DNA of 34,537 nucleotides from Syntrophorhabdaceae bacterium (GTDB taxonomy: Bacteria > Desulfobacterota > Syntrophorhabdia > Syntrophorhabdales > Syntrophorhabdaceae), in assembly GCA_028713955.1 (NCBI GenBank), contig JAQTNJ010000013.1, positions 1 to 34,537 on the forward strand, read 5' to 3'. The position numbers and the translations under genes were made by a program. The first letter of the stretch is position 1. Every line of letters starts with the position of its first letter. The notes under the pieces were generated by a model. That model was given only the letters and a program-made list of their open reading frames with translations, was not told where the DNA came from and searched no databases. Below are positions 1 to 8,420 of the stretch, piece after piece.

Positions 1-390
1 GGAGGATATGGTTATGGCCCTGGCTCAAACCTCAATCTCAGCAAGGAGCAGACGGACAAGATATGGCAGCTCAAAGAAAAGCAGCGGAACGAGACATCGG
101 CCATGAGGTACGAGCTTTTCCAGAAAAGGAGTGAACTGAGATCTCTGTATACGAACCCAGGCGCTGACGACGCCACGATCCTTGCCAGACAGAAAGAGAT
201 CAATGCCTTGAGGACGAAATTACAGGACAAGATGGTGCAGTTTAAACTCGACGAGAGGAAGATACTGACACCGGAACAATTGAAACAGATCAATGAGTCC
301 GGACGTGGATTTGGCTTCGGTGGAAGAGGCTTTAGCGGAAGAGGCTTCGGTGGAAGAGGCTTCGGTCCCGGCGCATGCGGCAGACTGTAG
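1..390 (+). CDS. Spy/CpxP/ZraP-like periplasmic protein, 5' truncated
   Basis: The frame is open from base 1, so the start and signal peptide lie outside the window; 129 residues remain. Two LTxxQ-type motifs are visible, LSKEQ near the left edge and LTPEQ about 35 residues before the end. They flank a charged, probably coiled-coil helical stretch, which is the Spy/CpxP/ZraP pattern of periplasmic chaperones or metal-stress sensors. The C-terminus is a Gly/Arg/Phe-rich tail built from GRGFG units. A histidine kinase and an NtrC-type regulator follow, as in zraP-zraSR, so a role as stress-sensing periplasmic partner is inferred. A hairpin follows the stop. The family is fairly clear; the ligand is unknown. 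Confidence 0.75.
   Translation, partial: GGYGYGPGSNLNLSKEQTDKIWQLKEKQRNETSAMRYELFQKRSELRSLYTNPGADDATILARQKEINALRTKLQDKMVQFKLDERKILTPEQLKQINESGRGFGFGGRGFSGRGFGGRGFGPGACGRL
322..366 (+). repeat. three tandem 15-bp units encoding GRGF(S/G)
   Basis: Units at 322-336, 337-351 and 352-366 read GGAAGAGGCTT plus four variable bases. They are in frame with the Spy/CpxP-like gene and encode GRGFS, GRGFG and GRGFG. The near-identity at DNA level points to recent slippage expansion of the Gly-rich tail. Confidence 0.8.
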
Positions 391-403
391 TAGGCAGACT
401 GTA

Positions 404-435
404 GGGAAAGGGCTGGTCACCAGCCCTCCTTTCCC
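404..435 (+). terminator. hairpin between the first Spy-like gene and the lipoprotein gene
   Basis: An inverted repeat with inner stem AGGGCTGG/CCAGCCCT and loop TCA (417-419) extends outward through GGGAAAG/CTTTCCC with a 3-nt bulge. No run of T follows, so it may be a processing or attenuation hairpin rather than a full intrinsic terminator. It would lower expression of the downstream genes relative to the abundant periplasmic protein upstream. Just before it, GGCAGACTGTAG occurs twice (379-390 and 393-404), and the first copy holds the stop codon. Confidence 0.45.
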
Positions 436-455
436 TTATGAGAAGGAGGTATACA

Positions 456-854
456 ATGAGAAAAGGTCTCTTGTTAATAATAATGATAATAACAGTAAGC
501 TTTCTGACCGTTTCCTGCGCCTCGACGGGTTATAACACCCAGAAAGGCGCAGCGATCGGCGCCGGCGTGGGCGCCCTGGCAGGACAGGTAATCGGCGGCA
601 ATACGGCTTCAACGCTCATCGGTGCGGCAGTAGGCGGACTTGCCGGTGTTATCGGGGGGAATGCCGTCGATCAGAGCGTTACAAATGAAAAGATCGATGC
701 CGCGTCACGACAACCAACGAGCACAGCCGCCGCGTATCCTGCGGGGGGCCAGTCCCTTGAAGGCCCTCCGGGACAGTGGGTTGATGTTCCCGGGCAGTGG
801 GTCGACGGGAAATGGGTACCTTCCCATAAAGTGTGGGTGCCGGTTAATCCATGA
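456..854 (+). CDS. glycine-zipper outer-membrane lipoprotein
   Basis: This encodes a 132-residue lipoprotein. The ATG at 456 is chosen because AAGGAGGT (443-450) lies just upstream; an earlier in-frame ATG at 438 has no such site. Residues 1-20 form a lipoprotein signal with lipobox LTVSC, so Cys21 would be lipidated. Residues about 33-75 are Gly/Ala-rich with a GxxxG pattern (glycine-zipper, 17-kDa-antigen-like), expected to insert in a membrane. The C-terminus carries Trp/Val/Pro repeats (GQWVDVPGQWVDGKWVP) often seen in small envelope proteins. Its stop overlaps the next start in ATGA, so the two are translationally coupled. A structural or stress-related envelope role is inferred. Confidence 0.75.
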   Translation: MRKGLLLIIMIITVSFLTVSCASTGYNTQKGAAIGAGVGALAGQVIGGNTASTLIGAAVGGLAGVIGGNAVDQSVTNEKIDAASRQPTSTAAAYPAGGQSLEGPPGQWVDVPGQWVDGKWVPSHKVWVPVNP

Positions 855-1267
855 CGCTACTCATCCCATTCCTCCTCCTCCTCCTTTTCGTGCCCCCTCT
901 CTACGGACAGAACTCCTATTCCGAGTTCGAGAGGGGGCTCGGACTCACCAATTCCCAGAAAACACAGGTGGAAGGGATCAGGAACAGATATATCAACGAA
1001 TGGAGGGCGTTAAAACAGGAATCCATAAAGAAACGCCTCGAGCTTCAGGAGCTTAATAAAAATCCCGCAGCGAATCCTGAAAGGGTCGACAAACTCCGCA
1101 GCGAGATCGGGGACATAGAACAGTCAAGGGATAGCCTCTATCATCAGTACAGGGGGGAGGTATCGAGAACCCTTAATAAGGAACAGAGGGAAAGATATAA
1201 CAGCTTCTGCGACACCGAGCAGAGACATGGGGTGCGCTCTTTCCGGCAGAGAAGGTATGGGAGATAA
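851..1267 (+). CDS. second Spy/CpxP/ZraP-like periplasmic protein
   Basis: This 138-residue protein begins at ATG 851 inside the lipoprotein stop (ATGA overlap). Residues 1-20 form a signal peptide (Leu/Pro-rich core, ending LYGQ). Two LTxxQ-like motifs, LTNSQ near residue 32 and LNKEQ near residue 117, bracket a long charged helical region, the Spy/CpxP layout. It has no Gly-rich tail, unlike the paralogue at the left edge. It lies just upstream of a sensor kinase and overlaps its start, so it may be the periplasmic repressor or co-sensor of that kinase, as ZraP is for ZraS. The family is inferred from motif and layout only, because these proteins are poorly conserved. Confidence 0.7.
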   Translation: MTLLIPFLLLLLFVPPLYGQNSYSEFERGLGLTNSQKTQVEGIRNRYINEWRALKQESIKKRLELQELNKNPAANPERVDKLRSEIGDIEQSRDSLYHQYRGEVSRTLNKEQRERYNSFCDTEQRHGVRSFRQRRYGR

Positions 1268-2840
1268 AAAGACAATACCCTTTCCCTCACTTCTATTTGC
1301 GATTCTTTTCCTCCTTATTACTATAACCGGCTATTTCCAGATCAGTGTCATCGAGAAGAACATCGAGAATCTCCTCCGTGGAGAGGGCGAGATCGTCTAT
1401 ACGCATATCAGGCGTGAAATAGATATCAACCTGGAATATCTCGACCTCCTTGAAAGGTCACCCACTATTATTACGCCGAATTTTCTCAATGCCATGATCT
1501 CTGATGAGGCTATTCTGGAGGACCTCTACAATCTCTTCAGCACCATGCAGGTCGTTGATGCCGGCAATATTCCCCTCTCCAATTTCGCACTCATCGACCC
1601 AAACGGCGATGTCATATTTAAAAAAGGTGATTTTACAATACCACCGGCATCATTGAAGATCCTTCTCACGAAAAGGCAGGATACGGTCCTCAAAATGCCT
1701 ACGCATAAAGATCCCACGCTTGTTATGGGGATATGGGTGAAAGGAAGGATCGTTTTTTTCAGTATTGACAGGCAGGAACTGGACGCGTTGAGGAAAAAAT
1801 TCGTTATTAAAGACATCCTCGAAAGGGAAGAACAAAGATTCAACGTTGTCGGTATTAAGATATATGACGAAAAGGGTTCGCCCTATTTAACGGTCACCGG
1901 CGAAAAGGCGAACACCTTTGAGCTTTCAAAGCCCCTTGATTCACACTTCCTGCCCGGATACAGGATGGAGGTTTTCATTTCAAAGAAACTTGCCGATGAT
2001 ACCTTGCAAAGGACCACGTTCAGTTTCATCATTATCCTCATCTTCCTTGCCATATCCGGAGCGATCAGCACATTCGCCATCTTCATCCTGAAGAAAAAAC
2101 ACGAAAAGAAGGTGGAAGAGATGGAAAAAGAGCTGGCGCTCAAGGAAAGGCTTGTCTCTCTCGGTAAGCTTGCCTCGGGCATGGCGCACGAAATCCGCAA
2201 CCCGCTCAACGCCATCAGCCTGTCTGTTCAGCGGTTAAAAAGAGAATTCTCCCCTGCCGCAGAGAAAAGGCAGGAATACGATCAATTTCTCGATATCGTC
2301 AGAAGTGAACTGATAAGGGTCGACAGGATCGTAGAGGAATTCCTGCTCTCGACAAAAGCAAACATACCCTTCTCGCAAGAAAAACTTTATACTATTGTAG
2401 AAGAAGTGCTTATGATAATCAGAGAAAAGGCGGCCTCACGGAACGTGGATGTCAGGAACAACATCCATACCGATATTATTGTGGAATCACAAAAAGACAG
2501 GCTCAAACAGGCCTTTTACAACATCATTGTCAATGGCGTTGAAGCAATTCAAGCAAGCGGCGTCGTTGAATTATCCACAGAAAAGCATGGCGGTATGGTC
2601 GACGTCATTATCAAAGACTCCGGCGTCGGCATCAAAGAAGAAGAAAAGGATAAGATCTTCGAATATTATTTTACAACAAAGGATAAGGGGATAGGGCTTG
2701 GACTTCCTATCTCCTATATTATCATCAAAGACCATAACGGCGATATTAAGGTAAGCAGCGAAGAAGGCGCGGGCACCACGTTTGTCATAACGTTACCCTT
2801 GAAACAGCCCGTAAAAGAAAAGGGGAGCAAGAATGGATAG
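1227..2840 (+). CDS. membrane sensor histidine kinase (ZraS/NtrB-like)
   Basis: This is a 537-residue kinase when started at ATG 1227. An ATG at 1257 (MGDKK) is equally possible, and neither has a clear ribosome binding site. A membrane segment at about 17-38, a periplasmic sensor domain at about 40-260 and a second membrane segment at about 264-288 are followed by a linker. The HisKA motif MAHEIRNPL carries the phospho-accepting His321. The ATPase domain shows an N box near 432-436, G1 DSGVGI at 464-469 and G2 GIGLGL at 488-493. It overlaps the response regulator by 8 bases. With Spy-like genes upstream it resembles ZraPSR, an envelope or metal-stress system; the actual signal is not visible. 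Confidence 0.9.
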   Translation: MGCALSGREGMGDKKTIPFPSLLFAILFLLITITGYFQISVIEKNIENLLRGEGEIVYTHIRREIDINLEYLDLLERSPTIITPNFLNAMISDEAILEDLYNLFSTMQVVDAGNIPLSNFALIDPNGDVIFKKGDFTIPPASLKILLTKRQDTVLKMPTHKDPTLVMGIWVKGRIVFFSIDRQELDALRKKFVIKDILEREEQRFNVVGIKIYDEKGSPYLTVTGEKANTFELSKPLDSHFLPGYRMEVFISKKLADDTLQRTTFSFIIILIFLAISGAISTFAIFILKKKHEKKVEEMEKELALKERLVSLGKLASGMAHEIRNPLNAISLSVQRLKREFSPAAEKRQEYDQFLDIVRSELIRVDRIVEEFLLSTKANIPFSQEKLYTIVEEVLMIIREKAASRNVDVRNNIHTDIIVESQKDRLKQAFYNIIVNGVEAIQASGVVELSTEKHGGMVDVIIKDSGVGIKEEEKDKIFEYYFTTKDKGIGLGLPISYIIIKDHNGDIKVSSEEGAGTTFVITLPLKQPVKEKGSKNG

Positions 2841-4179
2841 GGCACGCATATTGATTGTGGAGGATGAGGAGACCCAGCGGGTATTGCTCGGAGGTCTCCT
2901 GGAAAAAGAGGGGCATGTTGTTGCAGCCGCAGGAAACGGCGCTGATGCAATTGACCTGTACAGAAAAAATACCTTTGAGATAGTCTTTCTCGATTATAAG
3001 CTGCCCGACACCGATGGGTTGACGCTCCTCAAGACGTTCAAGGAGATAAATCCTGAAGTTGATATCATCATGATTACTGCCTTCGGGACCATTGAAAATG
3101 CTGTTGATGCCCTGAAGGCAGGCGCAACCGATTATCTGACAAAACCCGTAGACCTCGACGATCTCCTCTTTAAAATAAAAAAGATCGAGGAAAAAACACA
3201 CCTTGTCCGGGAGAACAAGGTTCTGAAAGAGACACTGAAAGACAGGTTCAAATCCGAGAACTTCATATACCAGAGCGATGCAATGCACGAGGTGGCGAGT
3301 CTCATTGTGAGGGTGGCAAAGACCGATTCAACCTGCATCATTGAAGGGGAAAGCGGGGTGGGGAAAGAGGTTATTGTCAACCTCCTTCACGAATTAAGTG
3401 AAAGGAAAAACCATCCCCTCATTAAGGTAAATTGTGCGGCAATCCCGGAAACGCTTCTGGAGAGTGAATTATTCGGATATGAAAAGGGGGCCTTTACCGG
3501 CGCATACCAGAGAAAGGTGGGAAAGTTTGAACTGGCAAACAAAGGGACGATCTTCCTCGATGAGATAGGGGACATACCGCTTTTCCTCCAGTCCAAGCTT
3601 TTACGGGTCATCCAGGAAAAAGAGGTGGAAAGACTTGGAGGGATCCATCCTGTCAAGGTAGATGTGAGGATCATTACTGCAACAAACAAAGACATCGACG
3701 AAGAGGTTAAAAGGGGGACCTTTCGGGAAGACCTCTATTACAGGCTGAAAGTGGTGGCCATACCGCTGCCCCCCTTAAGAGAGAGAAGAGAGGACATCCC
3801 GCTTCTCATCGATCATTTTCTGAAAAGATTCAACGACAGGCATAACCGGAACATCAAGGGCATTACCAGCGAAGCGCGGGATGTGCTCATAAAGCACGAC
3901 TACCCCGGCAATGTAAGGGAGCTTGAAAATGTCATAGAAAGGGCCATTGTCCTGACGAGAGGAGACTATATATCCAAAGAAGATCTACCGCTATCCTCCG
4001 CACAGACAGATAGTACGTCAGAAAAAAGGATGAAAGACACCGTTGGGGCACTTGAGAAGAGGATGATCACCGAGGCGCTTATCAATGCCGACTGGGTCCA
4101 GACAAAGGCCGCTTCAACGCTTGGCCTCAGTGAGCGGATGCTGAGATACAAGATCAAAAAGTATAATATCTCAAAATGA
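2833..4179 (+). CDS. NtrC-family sigma-54-dependent response regulator (ZraR-like)
   Basis: This 448-residue activator has the full NtrC architecture. The receiver domain spans residues 1-120 with phospho-acceptor Asp54 and conserved Lys104. The AAA+ domain (about 145-375) has Walker A GESGVGKE at 172-179, the sigma-54 contact loop GAFTGA at 219-224, Walker B TIFLDE near 239-244 and a FREDLYYRL arginine-finger region near 298-305. A Fis-type helix-turn-helix lies at about 424-443. It overlaps the kinase gene by 8 bases, so the pair is surely co-translated. It should activate RpoN-dependent promoters, most likely that of the Spy-like operon outside the left edge. It converges on the next gene with only 11 bases between stops. 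Confidence 0.94.
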   Translation: MDRARILIVEDEETQRVLLGGLLEKEGHVVAAAGNGADAIDLYRKNTFEIVFLDYKLPDTDGLTLLKTFKEINPEVDIIMITAFGTIENAVDALKAGATDYLTKPVDLDDLLFKIKKIEEKTHLVRENKVLKETLKDRFKSENFIYQSDAMHEVASLIVRVAKTDSTCIIEGESGVGKEVIVNLLHELSERKNHPLIKVNCAAIPETLLESELFGYEKGAFTGAYQRKVGKFELANKGTIFLDEIGDIPLFLQSKLLRVIQEKEVERLGGIHPVKVDVRIITATNKDIDEEVKRGTFREDLYYRLKVVAIPLPPLRERREDIPLLIDHFLKRFNDRHNRNIKGITSEARDVLIKHDYPGNVRELENVIERAIVLTRGDYISKEDLPLSSAQTDSTSEKRMKDTVGALEKRMITEALINADWVQTKAASTLGLSERMLRYKIKKYNISK

Positions 4180-4190
4180 AAATCCCTTAA

Positions 4191-6809
4191 CTACTTTATC
4201 ATTGCCTTCCAGACAAGCTGGGTGATATCCAACACATTGAGTGGTGCCTTCTTTGCTGTTTTCGCCATTGTGAGGGATCTCACGCAGGAGGGGCATGCGG
4301 TTATTACTGTCTTTGCCCCGGTAAACAAAATTTCATTAACCTTACGTTTCGCAATACCAAGGGAGAGGTCCTGATTTGAGACGAGCAGGTCGCCACCGGA
4401 GCCGCAGCAGTTGGAATATTCCCCGTTGTCCTTGAGCTCAATAAAATCAAGACCCGGTATGCTTCTGATTATAGCACGGGGTTGATCAAATATCCCGCTC
4501 ACTCTTCCGAGATCACAGGGGTCATGATACGTAGTGGTATCGTTCAATGCGTTAAGAATAATCCGGTTCTCTTCCATGAGTCTTACAATAAATTCTGTGG
4601 AATGTAAAACCTCAATGCCAAGATTCTCACCAGTGATATGGCGGTATTCGGTTTTCCACATCCGGTAGCATCCCGGGCAGGTCACAACCACAGTTTTTGC
4701 GCCAATAGCATTTACAGCCTCGATGTTATGTCTCATGGACATTGCCGCATCTGCTTTGTGACCGGCAGAGATCAACGGATACCCGCAGCACCACTCCTCA
4801 CCGCCAAGGAGGACAAGATTAACACCTGCAGTGTCAAGAATCTGTATAAAGGATCGTGCAATATCCTGCACCATCGGATAAAAAGATGTGACACACCCCA
4901 CAAAATAGACAATCCCGGCGCTCCTTGTGTTCTCAATGGCTGAGTGAAGCTTTACCCTCTTAGCCCAGTTTGTCCTCTGATCGTTCGGCTTCCCAGCGAT
5001 ATTGTGCGTCTCATTAATCATTTTTGTCATTGCCTTTAAACAGTCAAGTTCAATACCTTTCGTTACAAGCTCACTCCTCAAATCCACCCACATAGCCGGC
5101 GAATCTATAGAAACGCTGCACTCCACTGCGCACCTGCCACAGAGGCTGCACTCGAAGATGCTCTTTACATATTCGTGGGTTACTTGTGCACTATCCAGCG
5201 ACCCGTTTGTGCGTATTTCATTGGTCATGAGAATCCTGCCCCGTGGGGTCGAAGACATCCACTCTCCTCTTGTGGGACAATAATTCATACAGTATCCGCA
5301 CTGTACACAGGTCTCAAAACCGTGACGGAATCCATGGTCTTTTGCTGCTGTGATGCGTGCAGGAAAAACCTTATCCAGGTAAGAGGCAATCTTCATCCCT
5401 ATATTGTAGATACCTGGTTTGAAGACCAAAGACGTATCGGGCCACATACCAGGATTCAAGATGCCTTTCGGATCAAGCTCTTTCTTTCTTCTCCGCATAC
5501 CTTCCGCCCGGCCCTGAGACAGTATTGCCTTACTGTACGGGGCATTCCAGACCCCCACGCCCCCTCCCGGCCTGCCGCCCAGCGATAAGGCCAGCCTGAA
5601 GATCTCGCTCGGTACATGGAGTGAAAGGGCATGCTCTATGAAATTATTTTCATCCGTGATGAGCGTAAGTATAAACATACAATCTTTTCCGGATACAACA
5701 TGTCCCAAAAATCCTATTGTTCTTTTGTTTAGTTGTTGCATATCCATATAAAACTGGTGCATTTTATCTAATGGGATATGTACCCCGATGGGCACAATTG
5801 TGGGAACAGCTCTTTTGATCCTGAGTATATTAAAACGTTGTTCCCATTCCTTGTCTGCACCTTCTCTTTTCTCGCCATGATACAGGGCAGTTATTTTCTC
5901 GATAAGTTTTTTACCCGTTTTAACCTGTTCTTCTTCGCCGTTACACGTGACTAATACCGTCCCCCCGCCCAGACCGATCTCTGTCACCTCATATCCCGAT
6001 GCTTTGACGAGGGTAAGATACGTGTGGTCAAAGACCTCCACAGCATACGGATGAACAGACGAATTGGCGAGAACATAGACAAAGTCAGAGAGATTCCTCA
6101 TGTCATGGAAATAGATAAGGTGGTGGGATTCAGCATCAGGGGCCTTTCTGGCGGCCAGCGACACAGCGGTGACAATACCAAGTGTTCCTTCCGTCTCACA
6201 GAACTGGTTAAGCTCTTGTTCCCCGGAAAACGTCTCCACTGTGCCATCGGCAAAGACCACCTCCACAGAGAGAAGCTGGTCACATACGGGACCGTACAGC
6301 AGGCTCCCTATCCCGAGACCGCTGCCCATCACCCAGCCGCCGATTGTGGCAGAGCGTGCGCTGGAGGGGTAGCTCTTGAGGGTAAGTCCCTCCTCTTTCA
6401 GTCTCCGGTCCAATTCCCACCAGGTGAGGCCCGCCTGGACAGTGACACGATTTGCAGAGGCATCAATTTCGGTGACTGCCGATAATCCCCGCAGGTCCAG
6501 TACGACACCACCTTTCTTAGGCACAGCACCAAAAAGACCCGAAGTACCACCTCCTCGTGGCACCACGGGTATATTCTTTTCAAAACAGTATCTCAAAAGA
6601 CCGCTCACTTCTTCCACGGTCCCCGGCTTTACTATTGCATCAGGCATGGTCCTGAAAAAGGTCTTTACCCAATTGGGGATAGGAACAAAGTCGCCGGCAT
6701 AGAACCGGCGCTCAAACTCACTGGTAGTTACCCTTTCACCGACAATCGCTTTAAGGTCTCTTTCTAATGTGCGCATATCCATCGATACTCGATCCTTACT
6801 CTTCTGCAC
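4191..6809 (-). CDS. FAD/4Fe-4S D-lactate (2-hydroxyacid) dehydrogenase, GlcD-GlcF fusion
   Basis: This 872-residue fusion oxidises a 2-hydroxyacid, probably D-lactate or glycolate, and passes electrons through Fe-S centres to the respiratory chain. The FAD-binding-4 domain (about 55-215) contains PRGGGTSG at 84-91. The FAD-linked oxidase C domain runs to the ELDPKGILNPG motif at 444-454. Two ferredoxin motifs follow, CVQCGYCMNYC from 501 and CSLCGRCAVEC from 554, then two CCG domains with CCGYP at 674-678 and CCGSGG at 801-806. The layout matches Dld-II-type D-lactate dehydrogenases. The start is GTG 6809, with GGAGGAGG ten bases upstream inside a hairpin; ATG 6782 is an alternative with its own AAGGA. 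It is last in the dehydrogenase/lipoate operon, which fits feeding pyruvate to that complex. The substrate is inferred. Confidence 0.88.
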   Translation of the reverse strand: MQKSKDRVSMDMRTLERDLKAIVGERVTTSEFERRFYAGDFVPIPNWVKTFFRTMPDAIVKPGTVEEVSGLLRYCFEKNIPVVPRGGGTSGLFGAVPKKGGVVLDLRGLSAVTEIDASANRVTVQAGLTWWELDRRLKEEGLTLKSYPSSARSATIGGWVMGSGLGIGSLLYGPVCDQLLSVEVVFADGTVETFSGEQELNQFCETEGTLGIVTAVSLAARKAPDAESHHLIYFHDMRNLSDFVYVLANSSVHPYAVEVFDHTYLTLVKASGYEVTEIGLGGGTVLVTCNGEEEQVKTGKKLIEKITALYHGEKREGADKEWEQRFNILRIKRAVPTIVPIGVHIPLDKMHQFYMDMQQLNKRTIGFLGHVVSGKDCMFILTLITDENNFIEHALSLHVPSEIFRLALSLGGRPGGGVGVWNAPYSKAILSQGRAEGMRRRKKELDPKGILNPGMWPDTSLVFKPGIYNIGMKIASYLDKVFPARITAAKDHGFRHGFETCVQCGYCMNYCPTRGEWMSSTPRGRILMTNEIRTNGSLDSAQVTHEYVKSIFECSLCGRCAVECSVSIDSPAMWVDLRSELVTKGIELDCLKAMTKMINETHNIAGKPNDQRTNWAKRVKLHSAIENTRSAGIVYFVGCVTSFYPMVQDIARSFIQILDTAGVNLVLLGGEEWCCGYPLISAGHKADAAMSMRHNIEAVNAIGAKTVVVTCPGCYRMWKTEYRHITGENLGIEVLHSTEFIVRLMEENRIILNALNDTTTYHDPCDLGRVSGIFDQPRAIIRSIPGLDFIELKDNGEYSNCCGSGGDLLVSNQDLSLGIAKRKVNEILFTGAKTVITACPSCVRSLTMAKTAKKAPLNVLDITQLVWKAMIK

Positions 6810-6819
6810 AAACTGTTAT

Positions 6820-6855
6820 CCTCCTCCCTCCCCCACGAGCGGGGGAAGGAGGAGG
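6820..6855 (-). promoter_or_regulatory. 15-bp hairpin that contains the ribosome binding site of the hydroxyacid dehydrogenase
   Basis: Arms 6820-6834 and 6841-6855 pair over 15 positions with one mismatch around a 6-nt loop. In the mRNA the downstream arm ends in GGAGGAGG, ten bases before GTG 6809, so the Shine-Dalgarno sequence is fully paired. The hairpin starts 12 bases after the lipA stop and has no T-run behind it. It could be an RNA-level switch, an attenuator or a processing site. Confidence 0.6.
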
Positions 6856-6867
6856 AATGTAGGGGGG

Positions 6868-7752
6868 TTATCCATGAAAAAGAGGGTATAAAAACCTGAC
6901 TTTTTTATAGAGCTCTGCAGCCTTATATGAGCTTCTCACCAGGGGACCCGATGCCACTGCCTTGAAGCCCAGATCCAGCCCTATCGTTTCATATTCCCCG
7001 AACTCCTCCGGCGTCACAAAATATACTATTTGATGATGGTTCGGGGAAGGTTGCAGATATTGCCCGATCGTAAGCAGGTCACAATCTGCTTTGCGTAAAT
7101 CTTTCATCACCCCTATCACTTCGCCTTTTGTTTCTCCCAGACCTACCATCAATCCGGATTTGGTGACAATATTTGGGTCTAATTCCTTCACCGTGGAGAG
7201 AAGCCTTACAGAACGGGCACATTCTGCCTGTGGTCTCACCTTATTGTAGAGGCGGGGAACTGTTTCTACATTATGGTTGATTACCTGAGGGCCGGCCAGT
7301 ATAACTGTTTTCAATGATTCAACAGAACCACAAAAATCAGGGATGAGAACTTCAACGCCAATATCCCTGTCTTCCTCATGAAGCGCCTTTAACGTTTGTG
7401 CAAACTGCGAGGCGCCGCCGTCAGCAAGATCATCCCTTGTTACCGAGGTAATAACAACATATCTGAGCCCCAGGGCTCTCGTCGCTTCACATATACGTTG
7501 GGGCTCTTCTTCATCCGGCGCGACAGGCATTCCTTTCTTCACGGCGCAGAAGGTACAGCGTCTCGTACAGGTATCCCCCAGGATCATAAAGGTTGCCGTT
7601 CTCCTTGCGAAACACTGTCCCATATTCGGGCAGAGGGCACTCTCGCAAACGGTATGCAGGCCCTTTTTTCTGAGGAGCTTCTCCATGTCGTGCATTGCTG
7701 CCGGTTCAGGTATCTTCTGAGTAAACCAGGATGGGAGTCGTCTGTGCATCAT
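6868..7752 (-). CDS. lipA: lipoyl synthase LipA
   Basis: This 294-residue radical-SAM enzyme inserts two sulfurs into protein-bound octanoyl groups to make lipoyl groups. The auxiliary-cluster motif has Cys36, Cys41 and Cys47 (CESALCPNMGQC). The radical-SAM motif CTRRCTFC has Cys62, Cys66 and Cys69. The C-terminal RSSY at 273-276 supplies the conserved serine ligand of the auxiliary cluster. Length and all landmarks fit LipA. The start ATG 7752 (or 7749) overlaps the lipB stop by one base (TGATG), so the two are translationally coupled. Its position behind E3 and LipB implies that its main targets are the E2 and GcvH-like lipoyl domains of the same operon. Confidence 0.97.
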   Translation of the reverse strand: MMHRRLPSWFTQKIPEPAAMHDMEKLLRKKGLHTVCESALCPNMGQCFARRTATFMILGDTCTRRCTFCAVKKGMPVAPDEEEPQRICEATRALGLRYVVITSVTRDDLADGGASQFAQTLKALHEEDRDIGVEVLIPDFCGSVESLKTVILAGPQVINHNVETVPRLYNKVRPQAECARSVRLLSTVKELDPNIVTKSGLMVGLGETKGEVIGVMKDLRKADCDLLTIGQYLQPSPNHHQIVYFVTPEEFGEYETIGLDLGFKAVASGPLVRSSYKAAELYKKVRFLYPLFHG

Positions 7753-8411
7753 CAGGTATGAATGGTTGTTTTCAAATCCACAGGGGCATCAAAGATCCCG
7801 GAAAAATGTGCAATCAACCGCTCTTTAATCGCACCTGTCTTCAATGTCTCTCCAAGGAGTTGGGACATGGAAATCGCCTCCCTGTCATTGAGGCCGCATG
7901 GATTAATAAGGGAAAAATGCTCCATGTTAGGGTTTACATTGATTGCAAACCCGTGCATGCTGACCCATCTCCGGATAGCAAGCCCGATTGCGGCGAGTTC
8001 CTTCCCGTCTACCCACACTCCGGGATGACTTTCATCCCGCCCGGCATCGATGGAAAAATCCTTCATCGTCCGGATAATCACTTCTTCAATATCATAGACA
8101 AATCTGCGGATATCCTTCCTCCTTTGCTTCAGATCTATAATAGGGTAACCGACGATTTGGCCGGGACCATGGTAGGTCACATCGCCGCCCCTGTCTATGA
8201 AAAAAAGGGAGACCCCCTCTTTCGACAATGCCTCCCTGGAGACAAGCACATTCTCTATACTGCCTGATTTACCGATGGTGATGGTAGGGGGATGCTCCAG
8301 GAGGAGGAGCACGTCGGGGATCTCCTCCATTAACCTCTGCCGGTGAAGTCTCCGCTGGACATTATAGGCAATACCGTACTCTACTAATCCGAGTTCCCAG
8401 ACAAGGCTCAT
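7752..8411 (-). CDS. lipB: lipoyl(octanoyl) transferase LipB
   Basis: This 219-residue enzyme moves octanoate from acyl-carrier protein to the lipoyl-domain lysine. The signature RGGDVTYHGPGQ lies at 74-85, the catalytic Lys137 is in DGKELAAIG and the acyl-thioester Cys172 is in INPCG. These match the Lys/Cys dyad of the family. The gene lies 9 bases after the dehydrogenase E3 gene and overlaps lipA by one base. The upstream ribosome binding site is weak (TAGGT), which suggests translational coupling to the gene before it. With LipA it gives a full de novo lipoylation route encoded beside its substrates. Confidence 0.96.
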   Translation of the reverse strand: MSLVWELGLVEYGIAYNVQRRLHRQRLMEEIPDVLLLLEHPPTITIGKSGSIENVLVSREALSKEGVSLFFIDRGGDVTYHGPGQIVGYPIIDLKQRRKDIRRFVYDIEEVIIRTMKDFSIDAGRDESHPGVWVDGKELAAIGLAIRRWVSMHGFAINVNPNMEHFSLINPCGLNDREAISMSQLLGETLKTGAIKERLIAHFSGIFDAPVDLKTTIHT

Positions 8412-8420
8412 GGGATAGAC

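Noticed and set aside
322-366. CRISPR-like repeat
   Set aside because: The units are contiguous 15-mers in frame within a gene, with no spacers.
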